Origin: Saccoglossus kowalevskii
Taxonomy: Eukaryota > Hemichordata > Enteropneusta > Harrimaniidae
Length of the DNA: 64,000 nucleotides
Direction: 5' to 3'
Assembly: GCF_000003605.2 (NCBI RefSeq)
Contig: NW_003109576.1
Coordinates: 52,260 to 116,259, forward strand
Below the pieces are notes generated by a model, which saw only the letters and a program-made list of their open reading frames with translations, ran no database searches and was not told the origin of the DNA. Shown piece after piece: positions 1-12,330 of this stretch; the stretch's first letter is position 1, and the number at the start of each line of letters is the position of its first letter. A program made the translations under genes and the position numbers.

Positions 1-393
1 AATACTTAGCCCATAAGAGACATGGTGTGGTATATAGGGACAACTTAAAACACGCCTTATACAAATATTAACTGACAGAGCTTTATTGACTGTAATTTGT
101 CTTAAATGGTCGACGCTTTACTAATTAGCAGATAAGATAGATCTATAATAGGAACACAATACCTACTGCTCCTCTCGTACTTTTCTTTATACTTAATGTT
201 ATAACGTATAATTGATATATAAATAACAATGGCTGCACTTTTATCGTTGGAATTTCATTTTTTATTGTGCGCTGTCTCTCAAACGATAATTCCGTAGAGT
301 ATTTAAAGTCATGTTATTCTTAGTTTCTTACAATAGAGGGTTTGATCTATCGTACGCTAGCGGTTGATTGCTGGAATAATCACGTGTTATCGC
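1..393 (-). mobile_element. ~520-bp LTR-like repeat, copy 1 (cut by window edge)
   Basis: Positions ~1-270 are almost identical to the corresponding part of copy 2 (from ~6400), while ~270-393 match only loosely. The element's own orientation, judged from TATAAA and AATAAA in copies 3 and 4, is minus here. The other end lies outside the window. No coding sequence. Confidence 0.85.
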
Positions 394-583
394 AACGACC
401 CATCAGTGAATTTGTTATTAAAATAATAACATCTTTTATCAGATGATTATTTCCATAATCCAAATATTCCATACAAAATTACATACCTGATTTAATCTTT
501 CAGAAAAACGCAATATGTTAAAAACATGTCATGGTATAATCCGAGTTGATGACATCATACTAATACAGATTAACTAACCTTAT

Positions 584-660
<77 letters not shown>

Positions 661-3306
661 TTATATATACATTATTTATATATATAATTAGTAGACGATG
701 ATAGTATATATATACAGGGTATACGTATATAGCGACAAGACGCCTACGTGTTGGATGAAATTACATGAATGCAATTGCATTAAGTTGTCAGTTGATTCAA
801 ATATAATCTCAAGTATCAACTTTATTCTGTCTGTGTACTGTAGAATACTTTATTTTCGCTTGGAATTTATTTTCGCTATTTTTGCTGAAGGGATGATTCC
901 GTGAAAATAAAATCCAGCGAATATACAATAAACTCATAAGAAATCAGTGAAAATAAATTCCATACAAAATGCCCAAAAAGCGAAAATATTCCACAGTATT
1001 TAAAATGTATTTGCAGTATCCGTCTATTACATCGTTGTTGATCGTCATATCTACATTCGATTCGATCTTGTAAGTTGTTCATTTGTAACTCATTTTTTTC
1101 TGTTTAATGCGTTTATATTTTGAAAATATGTCCTTGACCGGGGTTCTTCTGTGTTACCACGGGCACCAACTTGTCTGGAATGCCATGTTGTATGTAATCG
1201 TCACGAAGTCAATTATAGACAGGACATTGCGTATCGCACTAATAATGCAATAACAAGTGAAACGTACACTCAAATAATTCTATCAAACAATTATTCTGTT
1301 CATACTGTAAAATTAAAGATTTGTCGTATGTCAATCAATAAAATCTGTATCATATTAATAATTTTCTCTACGTTGTAATTATTGTTTGACATTCTTGTTG
1401 ACAAATGTTGAATTGTACATTACGTTATTTTTAATTGCATTCTGGGAATAACACAATTGTCTGAAAGCCGGTTTTCCCAAGACAACAAGCCGGTGAACGT
1501 AAGAGACAATTCGGCGATAAAATAGTTACACGAGACAACTGCATATGTAATAGTGACAACTGGCGACGAGACGTTGCTGATCCGTCTTGGCGACGTGATT
1601 ACATCACGCACATATCACGTGATTATATCACGCACACGATTCAAGCATATCAACCGTTTGTAATAAAATAAAATATATCAGTATAAATTATTCTGCATTT
1701 GTAACAATAATTCCACTTGCATTCTTAATTTAAAGTTGTGTAGTTGTGTAGTGAATGAATGAATGAACACTTTGTTCGAACTAGAAATTGAAAAAAATAA
1801 ATAATGTATGTTCTTATGCGGATTTGAACTTGACTTGTGCACGCTGGTGTTAATAAGCATTATGGTAACACTATATAGCAATTATTAACTATAACTGAGG
1901 GATATATCATGAAGATTTGTCTCCCAGATGTGAATTAGCAACTGAGGCGAAGCCGAGGTGAATAATTGTCACATTAGAGAAACAACTCTATGTTTACCCA
2001 TTTCAGTTGGCAGTTAATAATTGTTTTTTCTATCATAAGTTTAATTTTCAAAAACTAGTGATGATTTACATATCTGTCAGCTTAGCGGCAAGCACTTTGC
2101 GGCGTGAAACTGTTTGGCACCACATCACATACAGTACTGTATTTATCCTGATTACAACGTATTTATTGGCGAGAATACTTTAAATGTCATCTGCCAACCC
2201 CGCTGCCAACCTGGATGCGGGTATTTAAATTGTGTGCTTTTTTGCGTTGTGTTTGCCGAGCTCGAGTTTGTGCTGAACCCGTCCATACTTGGACCACAGA
2301 TACTATAATAACTGTACGGTATGCCTCGCCTGCACGGGGTAAATACTGGTCTATAGTGTATAAAAACTAGCCTTATACGAGACGACCCCCCCCCCCCGCA
2401 TCAAACAGGCTATGCGTACAGTTTATTATAGCTCATGGGCTCACTATGCTTGGACTTTCAACATTTAACATTTCAATATGCAAATTTTCCCTAAATTCGG
2501 CAGTGCGCCGGGCCAGCAAGGTGTGTTGGCATGATAGTTCGTCTCACGTGCAGAACCATCAGAGTAGAATGCCGGTGTGATTTGCATAACCTGATTGATT
2601 TCATTCCACGTGACCGGCTCTCACGAATCAGGTTTCCGTACTAGAAATATCATGAGAGATGATAGTCGTAATTATGCACGCTCTAAATCGTGTAACTGGT
2701 GTGCAACTAACTGGCTTTCGTGTTTAAAGTATTTTTATTTCAGATCGCATACCAATACTCTTTTTCAAGAATAATTGAAAATATACATAACCTCACAATG
2801 GAGAATATACGTGATTGAAACAAAGAAATTATTGTGTCGTAGAAATATTTATAATTTGTTACTTTGTTTTCATAGACCGATTTTACTATATGACGTCATC
2901 ATGTGGTTAAAATACTCATCATTTGAACTACGTAGTCCTTCGATCGAATTCTTGTTTGATTTACTTCACGATTCACTTACTATCTGTAAAGCATATAGTA
3001 ATCATCTGTTTTTCAAGTGGAAAATCAGTAGAGGAGTGTAGAACATTGTAACAAATTATTTTCTTTCTGACGATATCGATCACGATGTTAATAACCATTG
3101 AACGTCGTAACTGGTAAATTTACACAATTTAATTTGTGATACATAAAAGAGAAATTTACTGGTTGACTTGTTTTCTATTGCAGTCGTCAACATTTTAGTT
3201 ATTCTTACTAATTCGATTTTGGAGCGCACGAGATTTCATTGCACGCATTGTGCAACCCTAATTCAATCATGGAATGATCGCATGTGAGCCAACAGCTTGA
3301 TGCTTA
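394..3306. other. Gene-free AT-rich stretch
   Basis: Holds the AT microsatellite, two related CACGTGATTA.ATCACGCAC-like units near 1590-1634, and a poly-C run (2386-2397). Nothing else recognised. Confidence 0.6.
586..658. repeat. (AT)n microsatellite
   Basis: Uninterrupted TA/AT dinucleotide run of about 36 units. Confidence 0.98.
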
Positions 3307-3465
3307 AAGCGAGGAAGTCGTCACCTGCGCATGCGTCAGATGGCCATGGCGTGTCATTGTTTACAATAAAGCGTCTTTCCATGAGCCTTTGCGTTTTTAG
3401 CATGTGTTGTTATCGTCGCTTGGGACTCAATTTCAACGCGTGCGCAGGTGACGACCCTCCTGTTT
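3307..3465. mobile_element. MITE, family with GTCGTCACCTGCGCA inverted repeats, copy A
   Basis: 159 bp with ~29-bp terminal inverted repeats: left AAGCGAGGAAGTCGTCACCT, right end complementary to AAACAGGAGGGTCGTCACCT. It is flanked by TA on both sides (3305-3306 and 3466-3467), as for Tc1/mariner-type insertions. No coding capacity. Confidence 0.85.
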
Positions 3466-3922
3466 TAGCTTCCACAGTCACCATGGTCGGTAATTGCACC
3501 GTGTCATACAGATTGAAATGTAGATGTTCAGTGTTTTGACGGTATAATGCAATATATGCGGTAATAATTTGATTACAACACGTCTCTGCTCCCGTTCATC
3601 CGATTAAAATTTAAACCTGCTCGCATCACTGAATATTCCAATACCTCAACTTTAAAATATTGCACAAATTCTTAACATAGTGAGAAATATCATTGCCTTT
3701 TTGATATACTGTCTTTCTAAAAACTTGTGTCACACAATCATTCTACATTTCAATATGGTTGACTCGTATAGATATGTCTGTATATAAGAAAAGGGTGGGA
3801 AGGAGATAAACACAAATATCATCTCGTTACAAGCTGGACCCGTGTTAGTGTCAAGTGGGCGGTGTCATCAATTCAAGACCGCAAATACTCTAATAAATAT
3901 AACGCTATCTATATATACTTTA

Positions 3923-4049
3923 AAGCGAGATGGTCGTCGCGCAGCGCGTGTTCGAATTTCGTCTAAATAAACAATGTATTTTACACGCGTTGTATACGTC
4001 GCTATGAGTCCCATATACAACAGGACGCGACACGACGACTGCCGCCCTT
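3923..4049. mobile_element. MITE, diverged member of the same family, copy D
   Basis: 127 bp; left arm AAGCGAGATGGTCGTCGCG, right arm ending CGACGACTGCCGCCCTT; TA on each side. The inverted repeats resemble copies A-C, while the interior differs. Confidence 0.7.
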
Positions 4050-4639
4050 TAATTACTAATACAGATGCCTCCTGAGTTCAGTATTTTTTATTTGTTCCTA
4101 GCTCTGGTATTAGATATCTCAAATTTAAAGTCATGTTTATCGCATGCGTTCATTTCCAGCTTCCAGTCGGCACGTGCGGAAAATACTCAATCTCCGTCCC
4201 GATCGATACTCGGGACCGACACTCGGCACCTGCCAAGATTTGCTGCCTGAACGCTCGGAAAGATCTGAAATCACGCCCTATGGTGATTCATACTAGACAT
4301 GACGATGGAGAGAAGTGCTATATATGGTCGGTTGCTGTAGTAATGAATAAAATGAATGCAAACCGCCATCAGCGATAACGATATGTACTGCTGCAGGCGT
4401 GTTTTCCCTGTAATGCTACATCGACGTAATTTTCGAATCTTCTTTGCCGTTTCTTCGTGCACGATGATAAATAGCAAAACTGCAAATATTACTATCATCA
4501 TATGTGTCTCGTTTTCCATGTTTGAGTAAAATAATAGATCGACGAATGAGGGCGTGATTTCGGCACAAACCGAGTCAGTCCCAAGTGGGTCCCGACTAAC
4601 GTGAACCGAACGGCTGTAATCCCTCTACAAACACAAATG

Positions 4640-4850
4640 ATTACAAATTTGGGCAGAGCGTGAACGTAGCGTAAGTAGCGTTCACGTACAGGTCAACAAT
4701 ATTTTAGCCCGTGCTAATAAAACGTGCGTGAACGCACGGATTACCTATTACTGTTTGTAAGACCCGGTTCAAATCCTTAGTACGGGCTAACGAATTGTGT
4801 GTGAACGCTTAGCTCGGGCTAAACGCTCAAAACGCCATTGTATTCAATAT
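4640..4850. repeat. Cluster of short inverted repeats (probable hairpin element)
   Basis: TTAGCCCGTGCTAA (4704-4717) and TTAGTACGGGCTAA (4777-4790) are inverted with one mismatch. A third related piece, GCTCGGGCTAAACG, follows, and GTGAACG/CGTTCAC recurs several times. It looks like a decayed foldback element; ends not determined. Confidence 0.5.
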
Positions 4851-5146
4851 TCGTTTGGGTGACTTAGTATTATATTCATAACTATTCATTTTGGCATGCC
4901 ATATCCATGACATGACAATCAACGCGAACTTACATAGAGAGATTGTTCTCGGGGAAAAAATGAACTGACGAAGAGATTCTGTGCTACTTCCTGCTATTCT
5001 GCAATCTACACTTTTTGAATTTGCTTTGATATTGTGTTATAACCGTAGAACTAAGTCAACTAACATGTATATCTTCCTAATTACTGCATTACATTACCTA
5101 GTTTATCTACTTGTATGAACCAATCATATCACCGAGATTTTTATCA

Positions 5147-5300
5147 AAGCGGGAGGGTCGTCACCTGCGTACGCGTGGGAGTCCCGAGTGACGATAACAA
5201 CACACGCTAAGAACGCAAAGGCTCATGGGTAGACGCTTGTTTGTAAACAATGACACGCTATGACCACCTGACGCATGCGCAGGTGACGACTTCCTCGTTT
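5147..5300. mobile_element. MITE, same family, copy B
   Basis: 154 bp; left arm AAGCGGGAGGGTCGTCACCT, right arm ending AGGTGACGACTTCCTCGTTT; right flank TA, left flank CA. The interior is the reverse complement of copy A. Confidence 0.85.
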
Positions 5301-5635
5301 TAAATAGTGTCACAATATTTGAACTAACTTTGATTTATGGTATGATACAGTTTTCAATTTGGGGTTTATTTTCACACATAGACAACCGGGTCAAGATAGG
5401 TAGATAGCTGTTTATTCTGAGTTCAACTTGAATACATGAAAAGAGTAAAGTTATATAATTGATACAGACATTGGTGTTTGACCCTAATTATTGAACTTGG
5501 TAGCAGATGATCGTATGTAGGTGTTTATTTCATGGCCATATGCGATAAAGTTATATTTTGCTGGTGATTAATTTGTGTTCGCAATTATACTTGACTAATT
5601 ACATTACCGTTGATAGTGGGTCAGTTTTATTATTA

Positions 5636-5978
5636 CTGTAAAACATGTTGAAAAAGCGACATGCAATTTTAGCAAATTGTGTTAACATCACGTAATAGCG
5701 AAATGTTGATTTAGCGAATCTCTCTTGTCATTGTTGATTTCCTGTTTTCAAAATATTTGTCTGTCGCATGCTAAAACAAATGCGCAATTATCACCTCCAT
5801 AAAAACAAAGAAAAACTGTCAAGTGTAATTAGGAAGCGCCCCAGATTTTTATGTTCCGGATTATATACAAATACCCAAGCCTTGGCCGTTTTGAATTTAT
5901 AATAAAGTCATTAGCGACATCTTGAATTGGCGAATCAGTTCTCTCGCTAAATTCGCTAAAAAAAGACATGTTTTACAG
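5636..5978. mobile_element. 343-bp MITE with CTGTAAAACATGT inverted repeats
   Basis: Left end CTGTAAAACATGTTG and right end GACATGTTTTACAG are inverted repeats, with TA duplicated outside (5634-5635, 5979-5980). Repeated short motifs (TTAGCGAA, TTCGCTAA) continue the pairing inward. No coding capacity. Tc1/mariner-type non-autonomous element by target site. Confidence 0.85.
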
Positions 5979-6125
5979 TATATTTTAACTGCTATTTTCA
6001 TTTTATTTTTGTCATTGTCATTCATCACTATAATTTCATTTATCCATTTATATTTCCATCTGATTATTTTTATTTAACTGTCATGCCACAACCTTCAAGC
6101 TTAAATTTAGGATGGTAGTCAGTTA

Positions 6126-6198
6126 ATAGCATAGAAATCCGGACGAAAACAACTCGGCTTCGCCTCTATGTTTGTTTTCAGCCGGGTTTCTATCCTAT
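6126..6198. repeat. Short foldback with CGGCTTCGCC loop
   Basis: The arms ATAGCATAGAAATCCGG and CCGGGTTTCTATCCTAT pair, with inner GAAAACAAC / GTTTGTTTTC. It lies just before the poly-G run and LTR-like copy 2. Confidence 0.6.
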
Positions 6199-6272
6199 AC
6201 TTGAAAATTATCATTTATTATATTCGTCTATTTCTGCAAAGGGGGGGGGGGGAAACGAGATCGCAATTATAT

Positions 6273-6790
6273 GTTGACGTATAACACGTTTTACTGTCAC
6301 TTTGGCGTGTGCCTCACTTAACTTTCAACATTCACAGTTTAACACGACATCATGTCGAAACACACACAGCAGATGGTAACGTTCACCAAAATAGTTAGCC
6401 ATAAGAGACATGGTATGGTATATAGGGACAACTTAAAACATGCCTTATACAAATATTAACTGACAGAGCTTTATTGACTGTAATTTGTCTTAAATGGTCG
6501 ACGCTTTACTAATTAGCAGATAAGATAGATCTATAATAGGAACACAATACCTACTGCTCCTCTCGTACTTTTCTTTATAGTTAATGTTATAACGTATAAT
6601 TGATATATAAATAACAATGGCTGCACTTTTATCGTTGAAATTCCGTTTTCTATTGTGTGAAAATGTACGTGTATGTGTATAAACCGACGATTCATTAGAG
6701 AATTTTAAGTGATTTTATTGTTAGCCTCTTGATAGTAGAGTGTATCAGCTATAGTTAGAAAGTGATCGATCATAATTACGTGTCATAGCG
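6273..6790 (-). mobile_element. ~520-bp LTR-like repeat, copy 2
   Basis: Complete copy in minus orientation, from GTTGACGTATAACACG to CGTGTCATAGCG. On the element's sense strand a TATAAAGAAAAG box is followed ~120 bp later by AATAAAGCTCTG, the spacing expected of a promoter and poly(A) signal in an LTR. The part from TATA to the 3' end is highly conserved among copies and the part upstream is not, as in R-U5 versus U3. The ends are not a clean TG...CA, however, and carry a short imperfect inverted repeat (TATGACACGT/ACGTGTTATA), so a non-autonomous DNA element is the alternative. The flanking duplication is unclear in this copy. Confidence 0.8.
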
Positions 6791-6850
6791 TAATTACAAC
6801 TGTCAATGCTTATCCAGAGTTATTAATTGCAAGTGGATAGAGACTTGGTC

Positions 6851-7333
6851 ATGAACTTCTCAAAACGTCAGATATATTCTTGTATACTCGCGTGTTTACT
6901 TTTGTTTGGGTATCACTCATGGCTTTGTCAGCATTATCATAAGAAGCTAGTTCGATGGTTGAATTTAATGAGTTTCAGACTAGTAACAACTAGTTTCATT
7001 TTACGCATCGTACAACTCTGTCACTTAAGCTTCATTGTTCACGTGCACAACGTGAGAAGAACGATGTATTGCGTCATTGTTCACGTTATCTCCGATTATT
7101 TATCACCAATATGTATAATGCTGTTCATTTCTATTTCAGAGACGTCTTTAAATTTTGTCAATTCGTCACCGCAATGGAATATCAATGCCCCAATCTACCA
7201 CTATGTTATTTTGATGTTAATATATCGGGTATACATTAAAAGAGCGTTAGAAGGTCGCGAAGCAGAACGTGTTTCGGAAATTTGGAAAGTGGTACACTTT
7301 AAAACACAAAAAGGAATAAAATCTAATATATAA
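6851..7333 (+). CDS. Unrecognised open frame, hydrophobic
   Basis: A 160-codon frame from ATG 6851 to TAA 7333, directly after LTR-like copy 2. It would encode a protein with three or four hydrophobic stretches (near residues 9-30, 42-65, 71-95 and 115-130) and a basic tail. I recognise no family. AT-rich DNA tends to give hydrophobic frames by chance, and no splice or promoter context supports it. Recorded because it is the longest unexplained frame in the first 28 kb. Confidence 0.15.
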   Translation: MNFSKRQIYSCILACLLLFGYHSWLCQHYHKKLVRWLNLMSFRLVTTSFILRIVQLCHLSFIVHVHNVRRTMYCVIVHVISDYLSPICIMLFISISETSLNFVNSSPQWNINAPIYHYVILMLIYRVYIKRALEGREAERVSEIWKVVHFKTQKGIKSNI

Positions 7334-10300
7334 ACCAATATGCTATTATATATATTGCTCAGTAACTTTGTACGTCAACATGGTTGCCGTGACCTTGCGT
7401 GTTTTTCTCGTTTTATAACACGTGCACATATTAGTAGTATTCAGCTTGTCAAATACAGCTACAAAAAGCTCAAGTAGGTGTTAATGAGGATTAGTTTCTA
7501 TGTTTGTCCATTACAAACACCTTTAGACAATGGTTATTACCAAGCCAAGTCGAGCAAAAAACACCGTTAAACTGTAATACAAACGAAAATTTACACCTTC
7601 TGTCCATGGCATGGTTTTGATTTATTTATTTAGCGTTAATATAATTGACTGCGAGGATTAAAACAAGAGATAACCGTGCCTACGCTCAGATTCACAAAAG
7701 TGCTGTTTTCTCCATTTTCTCATACCACTATACCCTAGTTCACGTCGCCATGTATACAACAAAGCTGGTCTTATGTTCTTATATTTCTCCGATCATGTAT
7801 TAAACAGTCCTTGAAACTAAGATACATCAGGGTAAAAACTGTACCAGTAAACTAAATCGAAGTAAAATCAATATAACGGTTTCAAAATAATTCTGACGAG
7901 ATGTTTTGATTTTGTACATGTGTGTAGCAACGTCGTGTCGAGAGAACGCTTATTATTCACTTTCATCTGATTTATTTCCACTGGTATTTAGTAAATTGAT
8001 CTGCAACTGAATTTTATACTTTCTGTTTTATTTTTACCCGGACCTGTTTTATGAATGTATGTGAGCCTGCGAGAATCACTAACTTAAGGAAAATATGAAA
8101 CTTCGGTTTGACCTTCGTGCGTTATCGCGTTATTTCGTCGACATTTTCTTATCTCCCCTAGTTGTTTATAAGATTAAAAAGTCATCGCAAAAGTAGGCTC
8201 GAGACACACGTTGGATCAAAATAAATACCCGCATTCCCAGGCTGTTTATTAGTGGTCTGAGGTAGCGTGTTCAACAACTCGTGTATGAGTCGTAACTTTA
8301 ATATACCAGTATACTGTAGGATTTTAGTTGCTATAGGTACTGTACAATGTGGAAATCGGAAAGTCTTTACCATCGTAAGTGTTCTTCACAGCGACCATTT
8401 TAGAAATGATGGAAATAATAATGTAAAACAAAATGCTCATTTATATTTTATGAAGTGTATTTTTTGGCAACAAGAATAACAGTGGATATGCTATTACAAA
8501 CACAGTCTACACTCAACTACAAGTGCTTTTCGAAAATGTTAGGCCAAATGCTTTTTACCTACGTGTAGGTTTGATAAGTGTTTGCCATTATTGTTCTGGT
8601 AACAGCCGTCTCATTATTCTTCTAGCAAAATGACTATCCAAATCGTAGAAAGGACGTCTTCTTAACCACATTACAAATTAAAACCAACCAGAAAGGATAG
8701 TCTCCGATAATCCCATCTCAGAACACGGGGTCAGACATCGTTCCGCTTTACTAGTCACTAATGTGTTTATAGTTCTATCCGTTTACGTGTTCAACGAATA
8801 AATGCCCAGAGAAGTGAACTCGTCAACAATGACATTTACTCTCTAAGTGCGGTGATATGAGTTGTAAAAGGAAATATAATCTTAAACACACAAACTACAC
8901 CATTAATTGAAATGGAGTAAGTGTGGACATAACGGCAAACCAATATTTCAGTAGATTTAGTATCAGATATTCAATAATGATTTTACAAATACTGTGAGTG
9001 GGCTGGATTAGACCTAACGGCTTGTCGGAAGTAATTCGGGAAAGTGGTATTTTTTAGAATGATGGTATGTTTCGTCCTACGTATTTCGCCTGCATGGTCA
9101 TCAATATTTCATTGTCACTAGATAAAAACGGAAAGTGTACTAAATTCAAGTTCACGACGAACAGCGCCATCTACAGTCGGTTTAATGCGTAACTTTCGAA
9201 TTCTTCAGGCAGTGAGCCGATACATACATTTATTTATTTGAAAGATGATTCTTAATTGAGTTGTGTTCAATCATTGAAACCACTGGATCTAATTATTTAG
9301 GCGGGAGACACCACTGTCAACGGATAAAGCAATGGAGTTACTACATTATTTTCAACAAATGTCGTATAATTTTGTTTATAAAATGGCTGGAGTAGTTACC
9401 TGTGTTGCATTATCTCCTCTCTCTAAAAGTGAGATTTCTTGTTATTTTGACAGAGAAAAAGGTATCGAGATGTGAACTCATGTAAAATACAACGATTTAA
9501 TTTGTGAATGAATCCGTTTTGTAAAAAAATAATTTCGTGTGTTATAGATCTATTTTATACAGGAAACATCTGGAATGACCATATTTCGTCGACTTCATTT
9601 AGCTCTAATACTGGTGCAGCGGACCAGACTTTGATGTCAGCTCACAGGTGCCTTCATATCAACTGTTGCTATGGAAACACTTAGTACCACTTAACCGATA
9701 ATGAATTGATGAATGTGATTGCAATTTGATTCGCCCACTCCGATTTGTACCGATGATGATTTTAAACGATGACCGGACTAAAAAACGGCGCAACGTCATG
9801 CGCGTTGCCATGACGTGACCTAGTTACTAGGTATAAGGCGTGGTATTATTTCCAATCTGTTTGTTTCCTCGTTAACGATTCAAATTCACACATAAATGAT
9901 TATATTACATCGGGCGATTGGACATATTGTGGTTTGTGTATAGTACATATGTCCCATAAGTAAATTGTACTGCGTGTTACAATGTCTGCATTCATACTGG
10001 ACGGATGCGACACTGAAGAGGGACATCTGTTTCTTAGATAAGCGGGATGGACAGTTATCATGAATGCATAACACAACACGTTAATTTATGTTTCTAAGAC
10101 TCTTCTGATTTTTAATTGGTGATGGGTTCTTATTTAAAAAGAGCCGCTTAATGTCCTTTGCAAGTAACGGCACGGAGACCACCAGCCTGTGCCGCCGCAT
10201 ACTTATTCTATCAGATTCTATAGCGGTAACCATGGAGAGATTCTGAAATAAATTTAAAAGAACAAAATATAAATTTACCATGACAACGTAGGGTTTATAA

Positions 10301-11039
10301 AGACGATTAAGATGTGAATGAATTTAACTTAACAGTGTAATCCATGAATTGATATTGATAATAATCCACGGATAAGAATGGTGTAGCGTTTAGGATTACG
10401 TTCAGTACAATAAATGACACACTGAAATATGTATGGGAGAACGGTTTGAAAATATTGAGCAATCACGTGTTTATTATATTTATTCAATTTATGTATGTTT
10501 TTGCTAATAGCATCTAACACCAACTGTTTAAATTAATTTCACTTTTCGTCATTTTAGCTAAAGTTTTCTTATCTAATATCGAAAAAATCACAGTAATTTT
10601 GTTGATTACATGTAATACGCCACTGAATAATATTAAAATGAGTAGTATATGTAGAATTTGAATTGAGAATATACAGGTTAATCGGTCGTTTTTTTTTTAA
10701 ATATCGGTAATGATAATAAAAGTCGTTTTTTTGTGAATGACGTCAAAGTGAACAAAAACATGTTTTTCTTGAATGAAACCAATTACTTTTCTAAGCATAT
10801 TTTTTTGTATGACAACTTATACCAAGAATTGAGTCTGGAGATAAATAAAAATAAAAAGTCAGAACTTGTTTGCACTGGGTTGGAAAACATATTTAGAGAC
10901 TGTTTTCAAGTTTTCAATTTGCATGAGAGCATGGCGAAAAGCAACATAAAACTACAAACATCTCTTCCCATACAAATGAGGCTAACAGTTCTAAATATGG
11001 ACAACTGTCGTCTTCCTGGACTGTCATAACTAACCCTTA
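7334..11039. other. Gene-free stretch
   Basis: Contains dispersed repeat copy 1 (8640-9030). Short frames, such as one of ~97 codons at 10736-11029, have no recognisable family. Nothing else seen. Confidence 0.55.
8640..9030 (-). repeat. Dispersed repeat, copy 1 of 3
   Basis: The reverse complement of this stretch matches 34370-34650 closely, for example TTCGTTGAACACGTAAACGG and TCTGACCCCGTGTTCT. Its far part matches 43815-43930 (ATATTTGTAAAAT, GTGTTTAAGATTATATTTCC). Class unknown; no coding frame or clear terminal repeats. Confidence 0.8.
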
Positions 11040-12330
11040 AATACATATGAGATTCACGTTGGAGATACATGGAGTCTCTCGTTTATGGAACAGTACCAAG
11101 CTGAACTGACGTAGAGTGTCGCCACTATACTGACCAGTGCTGCACAAGACTAACAGTTGGTGATTTTACGGTCGGCCAATACTACACTGAAGTGTCATGA
11201 GTGTCTCCACCAGGGACTTGTACTAGACCTACTTGGGGTACTTACAGCATGGTCCAGTGCTACACGAGACTGGCGTTGCGTACCTCAATGGTTAACCATT
11301 TTGTTTTAACTATTTTGGACTGACATAAAATGATCAGTATTGTACCTCCACTATGTACTGGTCCTACACTGGTCTGTGAGGGCGTGCATCCACGATGAAC
11401 TATTCAGGGCTCATACCACTAATTGAAACTCCATAGACAACAATGTTAACATATGAAAAGATTGTTATATGAAAATGATAAACAAAGTTGAAAATACTAG
11501 TATTTCCGTATCCTCGGGGGCGGAGCTACGTCACAGACGTTCCACGTTGCTACGACGCGCACCACTGTACATGCATTTCTATGGGTTCTGTGCGCGCTGC
11601 TGTGGAACGCCGGTCGAGCCGGTGAAAATTCGAGAAAACAACACAAACTCAACTTTGAAGTAATCCCGAACAACCAAATTTATATATGTTACACACGTAG
11701 GGCTAATCTTATTACACTGTTCAGAGGAGTCTCAACAATCATCCCAAAGTACCGTTTTCTGCGAGTTTTGGGCCTTTGTTTTCACCGCCGCGGGTTGCCA
11801 GGCGGTGAAAATGCCCGGATGTCCGCCCCCGAGGATACATACATCAAGAGATGTGATAGGCTAAGTTAACTTTTAGTCCTGCATTGTCAATATTAAACTT
11901 GACTAATATGAGTGTTTTCAATATGAATAAGTGACACTGATCCGACATTGTGTGTGTCATCATTATGCTACCAGCAAGATTGAATCAATTTTTGATCAGT
12001 ACTGACACTGGTTCGACATTGAGTGTCTTCATTATAGACCAGTAATAGTCTGCTGTGAGTCGACATACGGTGAATCAATTGTATAACGGTAGTACTGTGG
12101 TTCGATATGGGGTACACGTGTGGACCAGTAATTGACCGAACTGGGCCGGTATAATGTGAGTTTGTTATCAGTAAGTCATTGTGTCTTCATATGGGGGGGG
12201 GGGGGGTATTGGAGTCTTAATTAAATGCCGGCATACAGGTAATTAATTGCAGACCAGTGATATATTAGTCTTGGTCTGAGCTTGTACCCACATATCGTGA
12301 ATCAATTACGGACCAGTTGTACGATATTAC
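11040..12330. repeat. Degenerate minisatellite field
   Basis: Recurring motifs GACCAGT, GGTTCGACATTG, GTGTCTTCATTAT and GAATCAATT return at irregular spacings of roughly 70-100 bp, clearest at 11930-12330. The field is interrupted by the MITE at 11511-11835 and a poly-G run at 12193-12206. No convincing coding sequence. Confidence 0.5.
11511..11835. mobile_element. 325-bp MITE with TCCTCGGGGGCGGA inverted repeats
   Basis: Left TCCTCGGGGGCGGAG and right TCCGCCCCCGAGGA are inverted, with TA at 11509-11510 and 11836-11837. It is much more GC-rich than its surroundings and sits inside the degenerate minisatellite field, so it is younger than that field. Confidence 0.85.

Noticed and set aside
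4766-4776. GGTTCAAATCC, which looks like a tRNA B box
   Set aside because: The flanking bases do not form a T-stem and no A box or acceptor stem fits; it lies in an inverted-repeat cluster.
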